Source: Oscillospiraceae bacterium (GTDB taxonomy: Bacteria; Bacillota; Clostridia; Oscillospirales; Ruminococcaceae). From it: a stretch of DNA of 64,000 nucleotides. Within the stretch, counting starts at the first letter, position 1. Every line of letters starts with the position of its first letter. The DNA is taken from assembly GCA_009784625.1 (NCBI GenBank), contig WRBI01000001.1, positions 1-64,000 on the forward strand. The letters run 5' to 3'. Below, piece by piece: positions 44,077 to 52,286 of this stretch. The position numbers were made by a program, and so were the translations under genes. The notes beneath the pieces were generated by a model, which was not told the DNA's origin, searched no databases, and saw only the letters and a list, made by a program, of their open reading frames with translations.

Positions 44077-45639
44077 GTGAAGCGTGTGCGGATATGCTTT
44101 GTCGTACTGGCTTTGGTGCTGGCCGGTTGTCAAGGTATACCGGCGGAGGACGCTGTGCCGGTGGAAGAGGCGGTTCTCGCGGTGGAGGTTGAGCCGGTGC
44201 CGGAGGTCGAAGCTGAGTCTGCGCCGGAGCTGGAAGACGTTCCCGCACCTGAACCGGAAATAGCGTTGGCGGGCGAATATGAACCGGAGCCTGACCCCGA
44301 ACCGGAATCGATAGCCCCAGCGCAGGCGCCCGTCCCGGACGAGCGTTTGCGGTTGCCGCCTGTCGCGCAGATTGAGGCGTTCTATACGCTTAATCCCGGT
44401 GAGTTTACCTACGTGGGTATACAACACCATCCTCTCAACTTTTTCTATCCGCATATGCCTTATCTATCTGAAAACTTTACTGTTGCGCGGATAATCAATG
44501 GTTTGGCCGCGTTCGAAGGGCTTGTGCCCACTGATGGCGACACCCGGATTGCCAGCCACCAGTTCCTGCTTTGGACAACGGATGGCGTCCGCCATGTCTA
44601 CGGAATCGGGAGGGACGGCCACTTGATTGCGGACGGCAGTGCCTACATCCTTCCGGAGGGCAACCGCCAGGTGCTTGAGGATCTACACACATTTATGCTG
44701 GACTCTCAAAGCGGTTATCAGGACGGCTGGTTTATGGTCAGTGACATCAGCGCACACTCCCAATGGCTGGCTTGGATGACACAGAGCCGCATCACCGAAA
44801 TCATCTATCATTCGCCCACCCGGGGTGCGTTATCGATCCGGCCAGCATTGTTTGAATTTGCCATTTTTCAGATAAACCGCAACATCTGGCCGACCGGCAA
44901 TGCCCAATTCCGCCCCGGAGAAGTAGATTTTTCTGGCAACGATGTCTTTCACGTAGAGATTCGATTCACCGGCGGGATTGTCTACAACATCCATGCGGTC
45001 AACGATGGCTATGGCGCATATTACTATGTGCAGTCAAGCGACATGCCATTCGGGATTCGGCACAGGCTGCTAATAAAGTCGATCGATGGCGCAGCCAGCC
45101 ATTTGATCGAAGAATTCGAGCGAATCGCCGATGCGGTCACGGTAGCTGACGTGACCGCTCCCAACCTCATACCAACCTTTCTCGACGGCGGCACTGCCGC
45201 CGATTGGGGGTCTTTACTGGCAGACCGGCATCCCGAAATCTATGCGGGGATGTTTTACAGGGGCGGCGTATATGTCATAAGGGCCGTTGACCTCAACGAG
45301 CTGAACCGGGTGATCCAGGCTGACGAAGTGCTGGCCCGGACGTACGCAAACATCCAAGAACCAATGGAGTTTGAGCGCGCACCCTACAGCCTTCACGAGC
45401 TGATTTCCGCACAGGAGGCGATCATGGACGTACTGGCGGGCGCGGTTGACGGGCAGTTGCTCACAATGATCGATGAGCGGGAAAGCAGTATAGCCGTTCA
45501 CGCGCGCGGCCTGTCACCGGTTGTCCAAAGCACAGCGATTCAGGCCGCAAGCAGGGCGGTCTACGGACAGCGCACCGGGCAAACCGGTCGTGTGTTTACG
45601 AACATAACATTTGTGGACGGCGAAGTGGACATCAGGTAA
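44077..45639 (+). CDS. Lipoprotein with acidic Pro-rich stalk
   Basis: The 520-residue protein has a lipoprotein signal (ICFVVLALVLAGC, Cys at residue 18). A stalk of Pro/Glu/Val/Ala repeats follows to about residue 90, such as VPEVEAESAPELEDVPAPEP, which would hold the rest away from the membrane through the wall. The globular part shows two stretches of similar pattern (ASHQFLLWTTDGVRHVYGI and FHVEIRFTGGIVYNIHAV) that may be a duplicated fold. GTG 44077 follows AGGGGGGATTGCC. It lies behind the coiled-coil gene, perhaps in one transcript. The family is not recognised. Confidence 0.6.
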   Translation: MKRVRICFVVLALVLAGCQGIPAEDAVPVEEAVLAVEVEPVPEVEAESAPELEDVPAPEPEIALAGEYEPEPDPEPESIAPAQAPVPDERLRLPPVAQIEAFYTLNPGEFTYVGIQHHPLNFFYPHMPYLSENFTVARIINGLAAFEGLVPTDGDTRIASHQFLLWTTDGVRHVYGIGRDGHLIADGSAYILPEGNRQVLEDLHTFMLDSQSGYQDGWFMVSDISAHSQWLAWMTQSRITEIIYHSPTRGALSIRPALFEFAIFQINRNIWPTGNAQFRPGEVDFSGNDVFHVEIRFTGGIVYNIHAVNDGYGAYYYVQSSDMPFGIRHRLLIKSIDGAASHLIEEFERIADAVTVADVTAPNLIPTFLDGGTAADWGSLLADRHPEIYAGMFYRGGVYVIRAVDLNELNRVIQADEVLARTYANIQEPMEFERAPYSLHELISAQEAIMDVLAGAVDGQLLTMIDERESSIAVHARGLSPVVQSTAIQAASRAVYGQRTGQTGRVFTNITFVDGEVDIR

Positions 45640-45660
45640 TCAGACGTCCGATTTCATCAT

Positions 45661-45706
45661 ACATAAACACAACCCCCGGAATCACTCCCGGGGGTTGTGT
45701 TTATGT
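45661..45706. terminator. Bidirectional terminator, 19-bp perfect stem
   Basis: Positions 45661-45679 pair without mismatch with 45688-45706 across an 8-base loop. A-rich and T-rich flanks serve both strands. It separates the lipoprotein gene from the convergent FliD-like gene. Confidence 0.9.
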
Positions 45707-45713
45707 ATACTCG

Positions 45714-47015
45714 TTAGATGAACATATCCAGCAGCATCCCTAAGTTGAGTTGCTGATTAAATCGGGCCATCATGTTCCCGCGGCCTGCGAACAGGCTGAA
45801 CATGTCGGCCTGACCCGGATCCCACTGGCCAAGGTCGCCTGCCGGCGGCCGGACCGCGTACTGCTGTGGCTGGGTGAGCGCGCGGGTGGTGATGTTCCCG
45901 ACCCGGTCGGCAAAGCTGTGGCTGCCAAACTCCCGGAAAAACGATTCCATCCGGCTCTGGCCGCCGCCCTCCGGCCTTTGCGCCGCCGCCTCAAAGCGCT
46001 CTTGATTGATGACCATCCTGCCCTCGTTGTTTATGTCGATCCCGAGATTTCTCAGCCCCGGGCCAAACGAGCGCAGAACGCCCTCCAAGTCCTGCTGTAA
46101 GCGGGGGTTGACGTTTGCGTTATTGCGCGCGACATCCATCAGGCTGTTAAAGCTTGCGACCATATCCCGCACACGATCCATCCCAAAGTTTATATCGGTT
46201 GTGCGCTCAACGGTTACCGCTTCGGTGGTCGGCGCGCGCAGGGTTGCGGTTGCACCGCCGATTAAAACGGTGTTGCCGTCTGTGCGGCGCTCTTCGCCGT
46301 TTACCGTGAAGATGGCCTGCTGTGCGTCCCGTGTGGCGGCGCCCACGCCCATCCGCGAAACGATCGTGCTCTCACCTGTATCCCGAATGGCAAAACTGGC
46401 CGCGGCCGCGTTTCCGGTGGCCTGTGCCGCCAGATTCAGCGCATTTGTGCCGCTTTCCGGGTCGGCCACAATGGATGCGGTCACACCGATGTTTGCACTG
46501 TTGATCGCGTCGGCCATCCGCTGTTGAACAGTGCGGTTGTTGTCGACCATGCTGGCGTTAAACGAGAGCTGGTGCACCCTGCCGTCTATTTCGACCTCAA
46601 AAGTGTGTGTCCCGCCTAAGCCGGAAAGCGCGGTGGCCGACATTCCGGTTCCGCGGTTTTCCTGACCGGCGGCGATCTGCTGAATGGTTACCTGGGCAGG
46701 GTTAAAAGCCGCGGACTGGTTGCCCTGTGCCGTGATGGCCAGCGCGGTTGTGTTGGATGAAGTGATTGTCTGGCGGTTAAAGGTATCCGGCCGGCGCAAA
46801 TCCTGAATGGCGCTTTGCAGGCTGGTGGCCTGACTGCGCATAGTGCCAAGGTTTTGGATAGCCGGAGTGTCGGCGAAGTTGTTCGGTTGGTTGCCCAGCC
46901 GCCAGGGGGTATGGTTAAAAGATGGCGCGCGATACCAATCGGGCATTGGCCGGATGGTGCGGTTTGTCCGCTCGACCTGATTCCAGCTGTTTGATGCGCC
47001 AACAGGGCTGATCAT
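45714..47015 (-). CDS. FliD-like flagellar hook-associated protein 2
   Basis: The 433-residue protein resembles FliD, the filament cap. It has an N-terminal helix region rich in Ser/Asn/Gln, a central Ala/Thr-rich part with a flagellin-hook IN-like stretch (AIFTVNGEERRTDGNT), DMVASFNSLMDVARNN and the C-terminal FliD helix region with DINNEGRMVINQERF. The gene is shorter than many FliD and its N-terminus MISPVGASNSW is not the usual one, so it may be a FliD paralogue. Upstream lie no further flagellar genes. ATG 47015 is preceded by GAAAGGGGAG. Confidence 0.7.
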   Translation of the reverse strand: MISPVGASNSWNQVERTNRTIRPMPDWYRAPSFNHTPWRLGNQPNNFADTPAIQNLGTMRSQATSLQSAIQDLRRPDTFNRQTITSSNTTALAITAQGNQSAAFNPAQVTIQQIAAGQENRGTGMSATALSGLGGTHTFEVEIDGRVHQLSFNASMVDNNRTVQQRMADAINSANIGVTASIVADPESGTNALNLAAQATGNAAAASFAIRDTGESTIVSRMGVGAATRDAQQAIFTVNGEERRTDGNTVLIGGATATLRAPTTEAVTVERTTDINFGMDRVRDMVASFNSLMDVARNNANVNPRLQQDLEGVLRSFGPGLRNLGIDINNEGRMVINQERFEAAAQRPEGGGQSRMESFFREFGSHSFADRVGNITTRALTQPQQYAVRPPAGDLGQWDPGQADMFSLFAGRGNMMARFNQQLNLGMLLDMFI

Positions 47016-47193
47016 ATGCGTACTCCCCTTTCGGTGGGAAATGTATGTTGCAGTTATTATATATCTTTACAGTCACCGACACGGTCACAAATACAAGTGC
47101 CGCGCAAAACTCGCGCTTGAAAAAGAACCCTTACATTCTAATCATCGGCAAGTTTTCTGGAAACTTTAGGGCAAAATATTCATCTTTCAAAAT

Positions 47194-47616
47194 TTATTTG
47201 GCCTGGGGGTCCATCGATATCTGCCAGAAAATCCCAAACTTGTCCCGCACCATCCCGAACAGCTCGCTAAAGAAAGTCTGCGCTAAGTCCATGTGTACCT
47301 GGCCGCCCTCTTTCAGCCCGTTAAAGATGCGGGTAATTTCGTCTTTGTCGGTTAACATGATGGTTGGGGCGATGTTGTTTCCGGCCACAAACCCCGAACC
47401 GGCCGGGCAGTCCGAAAACATAACCGTCATATTGCCCAGCCGCAGGCCGGCGTACATAATCCGGTCTTTGTCTTCTTCAGACGGCACAAAACCGGAGGTG
47501 GGCGGCGCGTCGCTGAAAGTCATCAGCCCTTCAATTTCGGTTCCAAACACTTTCGCGTAGTGGTCAATCGCCTGTCGGCAGTTCCCGTCAAAGTTAATAA
47601 ACAATTCGATGCGCAT
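47194..47616 (-). CDS. VOC-superfamily protein, PhnB-like
   Basis: The 140-residue protein is of the glyoxalase/bleomycin-resistance-like fold in the PhnB subgroup: LFINFDGNCRQAIDHYAKVF at the start, IMYAGLRLGNMTVMFSD in the middle, and FGMVRDKFGIFWQIS at the end. Such proteins have been named for a supposed demethylubiquinone methyltransferase, but most have no known reaction. ATG 47616 follows AGGAGTGAATATT; a GTG at 47625 lies in the same frame. It stands alone. No metal-site residues can be named with confidence. Confidence 0.85.
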   Translation of the reverse strand: MRIELFINFDGNCRQAIDHYAKVFGTEIEGLMTFSDAPPTSGFVPSEEDKDRIMYAGLRLGNMTVMFSDCPAGSGFVAGNNIAPTIMLTDKDEITRIFNGLKEGGQVHMDLAQTFFSELFGMVRDKFGIFWQISMDPQAK

Positions 47617-47772
47617 AATATTCACTCCTGTTGCTTTATTTTTCCATATCTATCATAACATCTTTATAGCCAAAACACCATCTATCCTTTGAAATTTCCG
47701 TAAAAAAATGATATGCTGTAACTTGAGTGTTTCAAAGTCCACTCCATCAACTTACACAGGTGACTGGTTATC

Positions 47773-48972
47773 GTGAAAAACAAACATATCTATTGGGTTT
47801 TGGGAGCCGCTTATTTAAGCTTTTTTGCTTTGGGGCTGCCAGATGGCGCGTTCGCGATCGCCTGGCCGTTTGTCCGCGAGGACATGGGCTTTCCGCTTGA
47901 GCTGGCCGGGGTGATTCTGGTTGGCAGCTCGGCCGCCTACGCGCTGGCCGGGATTTTGCTCGGTCGGATATCCGGCCTGATCGAGTCCGAAAAAATCGCT
48001 TTTCTGGGCGGGATTGTCCTGATGGCCGGGCTGCTTGCCCGTGTAATCATCCCAAACTTTGCCTTTCTGGTTTTTACGACCATCCTCGCGGGATTTGGCG
48101 GCGGGCTGATTGACGCGAGCATAAACGCGTATATGGCGCAGTCCTTCTCAGCCCGCTACATAAATTGGCTGCATTGTTTTTGGGGGTTGGGCGCGGCGGT
48201 CGGGCCGATTTTGTTCACCCAGCTTGTGCTCATTTCCGGCTGGCGGCTGGGTTATTTTGCTTTGGGCGCGATTCAGGGGCTCGTGGTTGTTGTCTTGCTT
48301 GTGAGCATCCTCAAAGCGGCCTGGTTAAAGCGCGAGGCCGCACAGGAGCTGGCCGCACAAGCCGAACACAAAGAGATAAAACGCGCAAACCTGACTGAAA
48401 AACGCCATCAGGTTATCGAGATCCTGATCTGCTTCTTTCAGGGCGGGGCGGAGTTTTCGATGGGATTTTGGGTGGCAACCGTAATGCTTGAGTCGCGGGG
48501 ATTAACCCCGGCAGCGGCCGGGCTTTTCCCCGCCGCTTTTTATGGCGCGGTGATGGGTGGGCGGCTGGTCTTCGGATATCTGGCCGACCGGCTGTCCGAC
48601 ATAACCATCATCCGGATTGGGATGGTTTTAGGCTTGGCGGGTACGGTGATGCTGATCTTTTCCAGCAGCCTGTTTGGGATGGCGCTGGTCGGCTTGGGTT
48701 TCGCACCCATCTTCCCCTGCCTTTTGCACGACTGCGCACGGCGGTTTGGCCCGCAGATCGTCACCCGGCTGATCGGTTATCAGGTGGCCGCTTTCTCGAT
48801 GGGGGTTGCTATACTTACCTCCCTCAAAGGCACGATCATGGCGGGCACTTCACTTGAAGCGCTCTTTCCAATGGTGCTGGTTCTGGCTGCGGCGGCTTTC
48901 CTGCTCAACGAATGGCTGGAGCGGATTGCACAGAAAAACGCAGGGAACTTAACAGATGAAGGATCACATTAG
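47773..48972 (+). CDS. MFS transporter, FucP/YfkF-type
   Basis: The 399-residue protein has twelve hydrophobic helices, FALGLPDGAFAIAWPFVRED in helix 1, and the motif GILLGRISG between helices 2 and 3. The central GGGLIDASINAYMAQ and the later GRLVFGYLADRLSD belong to the sugar:H+ symporter-like (FucP-related) group. GTG 47773 follows CAGGTGACTGG. The substrate cannot be named. It is a single gene between the VOC gene and the feo operon, closed by a hairpin. Confidence 0.82.
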   Translation: MKNKHIYWVLGAAYLSFFALGLPDGAFAIAWPFVREDMGFPLELAGVILVGSSAAYALAGILLGRISGLIESEKIAFLGGIVLMAGLLARVIIPNFAFLVFTTILAGFGGGLIDASINAYMAQSFSARYINWLHCFWGLGAAVGPILFTQLVLISGWRLGYFALGAIQGLVVVVLLVSILKAAWLKREAAQELAAQAEHKEIKRANLTEKRHQVIEILICFFQGGAEFSMGFWVATVMLESRGLTPAAAGLFPAAFYGAVMGGRLVFGYLADRLSDITIIRIGMVLGLAGTVMLIFSSSLFGMALVGLGFAPIFPCLLHDCARRFGPQIVTRLIGYQVAAFSMGVAILTSLKGTIMAGTSLEALFPMVLVLAAAAFLLNEWLERIAQKNAGNLTDEGSH

Positions 48973-49003
48973 CCGGATCCTCAATCGCGTATAATCGACG
49001 CGA

Positions 49004-49030
49004 AAAAGGGCGCCTGTCTGGCACCCTTTT
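49004..49030. terminator. Terminator between MFS gene and feoB
   Basis: An 11-bp stem (49004-49014 with 49020-49030, one C-A mismatch) with A- and T-rich ends serves both convergent genes. Confidence 0.7.
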
Positions 49031-49034
49031 GTAA

Positions 49035-50807
49035 TCAGGCAAACAACTGCCCGATCTGGTTGATCACCCCCCCGGTAAACAGGGCGAGCACAATGGTCGA
49101 AAGGGTAATAGCCAGCGCAATTCGTATGTGAAACTCTTTGGCAAGGATGGCGAAGACAGAAAGGCAGGGCAGGTACATCAGCGAGACCACACCGCCCACA
49201 AAGGCTTGCAGCGCGCTCAGATCAAGCGCGAGAAGCGGGGCGACCGACATTTCCCTGCGGACAATGCCCAGGATCAGGGCGACCACCGCGTCGGCCGGAA
49301 GCCCCAGCCATCCGCTGACCAGCGGTTGAGCGTGTACGGCCAGCAGACGCAAAAGTCCGGATTCGGCAAGAATAGCGGCGATTAAAATCGCGATCATCAT
49401 CGGCACTTCGGCGTCTTTGAGGAAGTGCTTCATCCGGGTGAGCAGTTTTCGGAAGTAAGATTTCGGGTTGGGCACGAGCAGGTTGGGCACTTCGATGAGC
49501 AGCGGGTCGACCTGGCCTTTGACCAGTTTCCCGGCAACCAGGGTAACCGCGACAAAGAGTGCAAACGAAAACAGAATCATAGCCGGTAACATCCACCAGG
49601 CATAGCCGGCCAGCAGGCTGATCAGCGCCCCTGACTGCGAAATACAGGGAACGGCAAAGCAGATGGCCGCCGTGATCACAATCCGCTCTTTGCGGGAGGT
49701 GGCCGCCCGGCTGCCGATGATGGCGGGCGCGGCGCAGCCGTAACCCATCAGCATGTACATCAAACTGCCGCCCTGCACCCCAAGCTTGCGCATGACATTG
49801 TCAAACAATACGCTGATCCGGGGCAGGTATCCGGTGTCCTCCAGCAATGTGAAGACCACATAAAATAAAAACACATAAGGCAGGATAAGCGCCAAAATCC
49901 ACTCAAAACTGATGACAAAAACGCCGAACTCGCCGATCATGATATCCTGCACCACTCCCTCAGGTAAAACGGTGGTGAATATCCTGCGGAAGAAAGGCAC
50001 AATGACCTCATCGACCAGCGGCTCCAGCAGATATCCGCGCAAAAGCTCCCCGAGGCCAACCACAACCGCAATGACCAAACCTATAACCAGCAGGGCAATG
50101 GGGATCCCCGGCATTGGGCGCATCATGCTCTCGCTCAGCTTATCGGCAAAGCTCGGCTCCGCCTCGCCCCTGCTGGATACCCGCGCGGTGATTTCTTTGG
50201 CTGATTCCCAGATTTCTTCCGCCCCACCCCGCCCACAGCCCGGGCAGTTTCCGCAAGGCTGGTGTAAAGGCGCGGACCCTTCCAGCATATCTTCGAGCGT
50301 TTGGCGCAGCGCGTCCAATCCAACCCTTTTGACGGCGACTGTCTCGACCACCGGCGCGGACAACTCAGCCGCCAACAGCTGGGCGTTCACGGCCACGCCC
50401 TGCCGCTTGGCGACGTCCACCAGGTTTAGTGTGTAGACGATGGGGATTTTATACCGGCGCAGTTCAAGCGCCAGCTGTAGGTTCCGCTCTAAGTTAGACG
50501 CGTCTAACACACAGATGACGGCTTTCCCGCCGCTTTCAAGGAAACGGATCGCCACCGTTTCCGCCTCAGAGGTCGGGTTGAGGGAATATGTACCCGGCAC
50601 GTCGATCAGGGTGTAATCCTCGCCACCAAGCGAAAGGGTACCCTCCATAAAATTCACGGTGGTGCCGGCATAGTTCGAGCTGATCGCGTGAATGCCGGTC
50701 AACTCGGTGAAAAATATACTCTTGCCCACGTTGGGGTTGCCGATCAGAAGGATCTTGTTCGGTTTTTTGAGCACTTCCTCATCCGGCTTGATTTCGTACC
50801 CGCTCAT
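49035..50807 (-). CDS. feoB: Ferrous iron transporter FeoB
   Basis: The 590-residue protein begins with a G domain: GNPNVGKS (G1), the switch region around NYAGTTV, DVPGTYSL (G3) and NLVD (G4). The membrane part holds the Gate motifs: GYGCAAPAIIGSRAA and CISQSGALISLLAGY. A Cys-rich insert (CGNCPGCGRGG) links the G and membrane parts, which may bind metal. It takes up Fe(II) into the cell. Compared with E. coli FeoB (773 residues) it is short, as in other clostridia. It overlaps feoA by four bases. Confidence 0.94.
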   Translation of the reverse strand: MSGYEIKPDEEVLKKPNKILLIGNPNVGKSIFFTELTGIHAISSNYAGTTVNFMEGTLSLGGEDYTLIDVPGTYSLNPTSEAETVAIRFLESGGKAVICVLDASNLERNLQLALELRRYKIPIVYTLNLVDVAKRQGVAVNAQLLAAELSAPVVETVAVKRVGLDALRQTLEDMLEGSAPLHQPCGNCPGCGRGGAEEIWESAKEITARVSSRGEAEPSFADKLSESMMRPMPGIPIALLVIGLVIAVVVGLGELLRGYLLEPLVDEVIVPFFRRIFTTVLPEGVVQDIMIGEFGVFVISFEWILALILPYVFLFYVVFTLLEDTGYLPRISVLFDNVMRKLGVQGGSLMYMLMGYGCAAPAIIGSRAATSRKERIVITAAICFAVPCISQSGALISLLAGYAWWMLPAMILFSFALFVAVTLVAGKLVKGQVDPLLIEVPNLLVPNPKSYFRKLLTRMKHFLKDAEVPMMIAILIAAILAESGLLRLLAVHAQPLVSGWLGLPADAVVALILGIVRREMSVAPLLALDLSALQAFVGGVVSLMYLPCLSVFAILAKEFHIRIALAITLSTIVLALFTGGVINQIGQLFA

Positions 50808-51043
50808 CCGCGAGCTGTTTCACACACGGATATCTGTGTGGCGATGTCTTTGCCGATGGCCACCGCGAACGCGTCTTCGACTTTGAGCAGAACCGGGCCG
50901 CCCAAGGCATAGCGGTTTTCGACTTTGATCCGTGTGCCTACCCGCAGGCCCAGGCTGCCAAGCAGCCCGATGTCGGGCAGAGAGGCGACCGTAAACGGCA
51001 CGCTGGTTTGTACGTCGTATAAGCTTAGCACTGCACTGGACAT
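50804..51043 (-). CDS. feoA: Ferrous iron transport protein FeoA
   Basis: The 79-residue SH3-like protein starts at ATG 51043 behind a GGGGGG ribosome site. It has LPDIGLLGSLGLRVGTRIKV and GGPVLLKVEDAFAVAIGKDIA, normal for FeoA. The stop overlaps the feoB start (ATGA), so translation is coupled. It supports FeoB at the membrane. A palindrome that may bind an iron regulator lies 60 bases upstream. Confidence 0.9.
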   Translation of the reverse strand: MSSAVLSLYDVQTSVPFTVASLPDIGLLGSLGLRVGTRIKVENRYALGGPVLLKVEDAFAVAIGKDIATQISVCETARG

Positions 51044-51103
51044 ATATGTACCCCCCACTGATGCTCAATGTAAGTTATGACTAACCGAACAAGCAAAAAT
51101 CTA

Positions 51104-51119
51104 GTTAGCATACGCTAAC
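51104..51119 (-). promoter_or_regulatory. Putative iron-repressor (DtxR/IdeR-type) operator of feoAB
   Basis: GTTAGC-ATAC-GCTAAC is a perfect 6-bp-arm dyad, flanked by A/T, between the feo operon and the DUF3006 gene. It resembles the TTAGGTTAGSCTAACCTAA class of sites. No Fur-type box is seen. Confidence 0.5.
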
Positions 51120-51167
51120 AATGAATTGATAGTAACACACCAAAATGAAAATGTCAACCGCGCGGCT

Positions 51168-51395
51168 TTACTTTTCGCGCTTTTTTAACTGGTCGAACAG
51201 CGACTTGTTCAGCGCGCGGCGGCGCGCAGTTTCATCTGCGTCAACCAGATAGCCCTCGCCGTCCGGGCGCAGGCAGTCGCCTGGACGCAGATTTTTGGGT
51301 AACATCGCGCGCGGTATCGACTGCATCTTGCACTCTTCGTCTTCACACAGGGCAAATCCGCCCTCAAATCGATCTACTATGAGTATATTCGACAT
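51168..51395 (-). CDS. DUF3006 family protein
   Basis: The 75-residue protein begins NILIVDRFEGGFALCEDEE, the diagnostic start of DUF3006, and continues PGDCLRPDGEGYLVDADET. It is a small beta-rich domain with a helical tail; no function is known. ATG 51395 follows AGGGAG. Thirteen bases separate it from the HD gene upstream, so the two probably share a transcript. Confidence 0.85.
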   Translation of the reverse strand: MSNILIVDRFEGGFALCEDEECKMQSIPRAMLPKNLRPGDCLRPDGEGYLVDADETARRRALNKSLFDQLKKREK

Positions 51396-51408
51396 GAATT
51401 ATAACTCC

Positions 51409-52068
51409 CTACAGCAGTTTGAGTTCGTTGATGATCAGCCCAAAATTGAGCGAAAAGAAGGCGGCCGCCCGACGGCAGAGAAGCATCCGATCGAGGAATA
51501 TCTCGAAGTATTCCATCACCGGGCAGATTTCGGTATCGATGGTCAGCTTGAGTACAACCGCGCCCGCATCCACATTCAGGGAAAGGGAACTGTCCTCAAC
51601 CGCGTAGTTGACCCGGTCGTGAATGTCTTGGGCGATCGCCTCGCGGCAGCGTACCCGGCTGCGGCGCACATCGCTTTTGTCAGCCAAAATGATGGCGGCG
51701 GCCACCGCGTTTACCGGAAAACCGGTCGACTCGTCGTGGTTGCCAATGGCCGCCATGACAATCGCGACCTCTTTGGGGTCCATCCCCATATCTTTGAGCA
51801 GGCGGAAAGCCATCAGCGCCCCGCTGTGCGCGTGGTCGCTTCGGTTGACCAGATTCCCGATGTCATGCATATACCCGGCTATTTCGCCCAGCTCGACCGT
51901 TCGCGCATCCTGCCCCAGGTCTTTGAGCAGACTGCCGGCCAGTACAGCGGTTTTTGTGACGTGGGCAAAGGCGTGTTCGGTGTAGCCGAGCGCCTCCATC
52001 GACTGGTCGGCGTTTTGGATGTATATCTTAATCTCCTCGTTTTTCTTAACGTCGGCAAATGTTACCAT
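51409..52068 (-). CDS. HD-domain phosphohydrolase
   Basis: The 219-residue HD protein carries HAFAHVTKTAVLAGSLL, GYMHDIGNLVNRSDHAHSG and IGNHDESTG, which give the metal-binding His and Asp residues. It is the type of small HD protein found widely in clostridia with unknown nucleotide substrate. ATG 52068 is preceded by GGGAGGATTCACAGT. It is the first gene of a probable two-gene unit with DUF3006. The cardiolipin synthase gene is divergent. Confidence 0.85.
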   Translation of the reverse strand: MVTFADVKKNEEIKIYIQNADQSMEALGYTEHAFAHVTKTAVLAGSLLKDLGQDARTVELGEIAGYMHDIGNLVNRSDHAHSGALMAFRLLKDMGMDPKEVAIVMAAIGNHDESTGFPVNAVAAAIILADKSDVRRSRVRCREAIAQDIHDRVNYAVEDSSLSLNVDAGAVVLKLTIDTEICPVMEYFEIFLDRMLLCRRAAAFFSLNFGLIINELKLL

Positions 52069-52286
52069 ACTGTGAATCCTCCCTTTTGAACGCGTTAATT
52101 ATACTATTTGTCGAAACTTATCGCAATTATTCTAAATGTATGTTTGATCATGATATCTTGTATGTCTATAGTATATCACACACGCAGGCATTGGTACATA
52201 GCTCGGCGCGATTATTGCGCGAATTTGCCTGTCCCGCTATACTTTCGGTATATTTTGACAATACTTCTGGCGGAGGAGGTGTGCGG

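Noticed and set aside
52059..52286. Extended N-terminus of the cardiolipin synthase
   Set aside because: The extension lies in an AT-rich promoter-like area without ribosome site, whereas GTG 52287 has an ideal one and gives the usual length.
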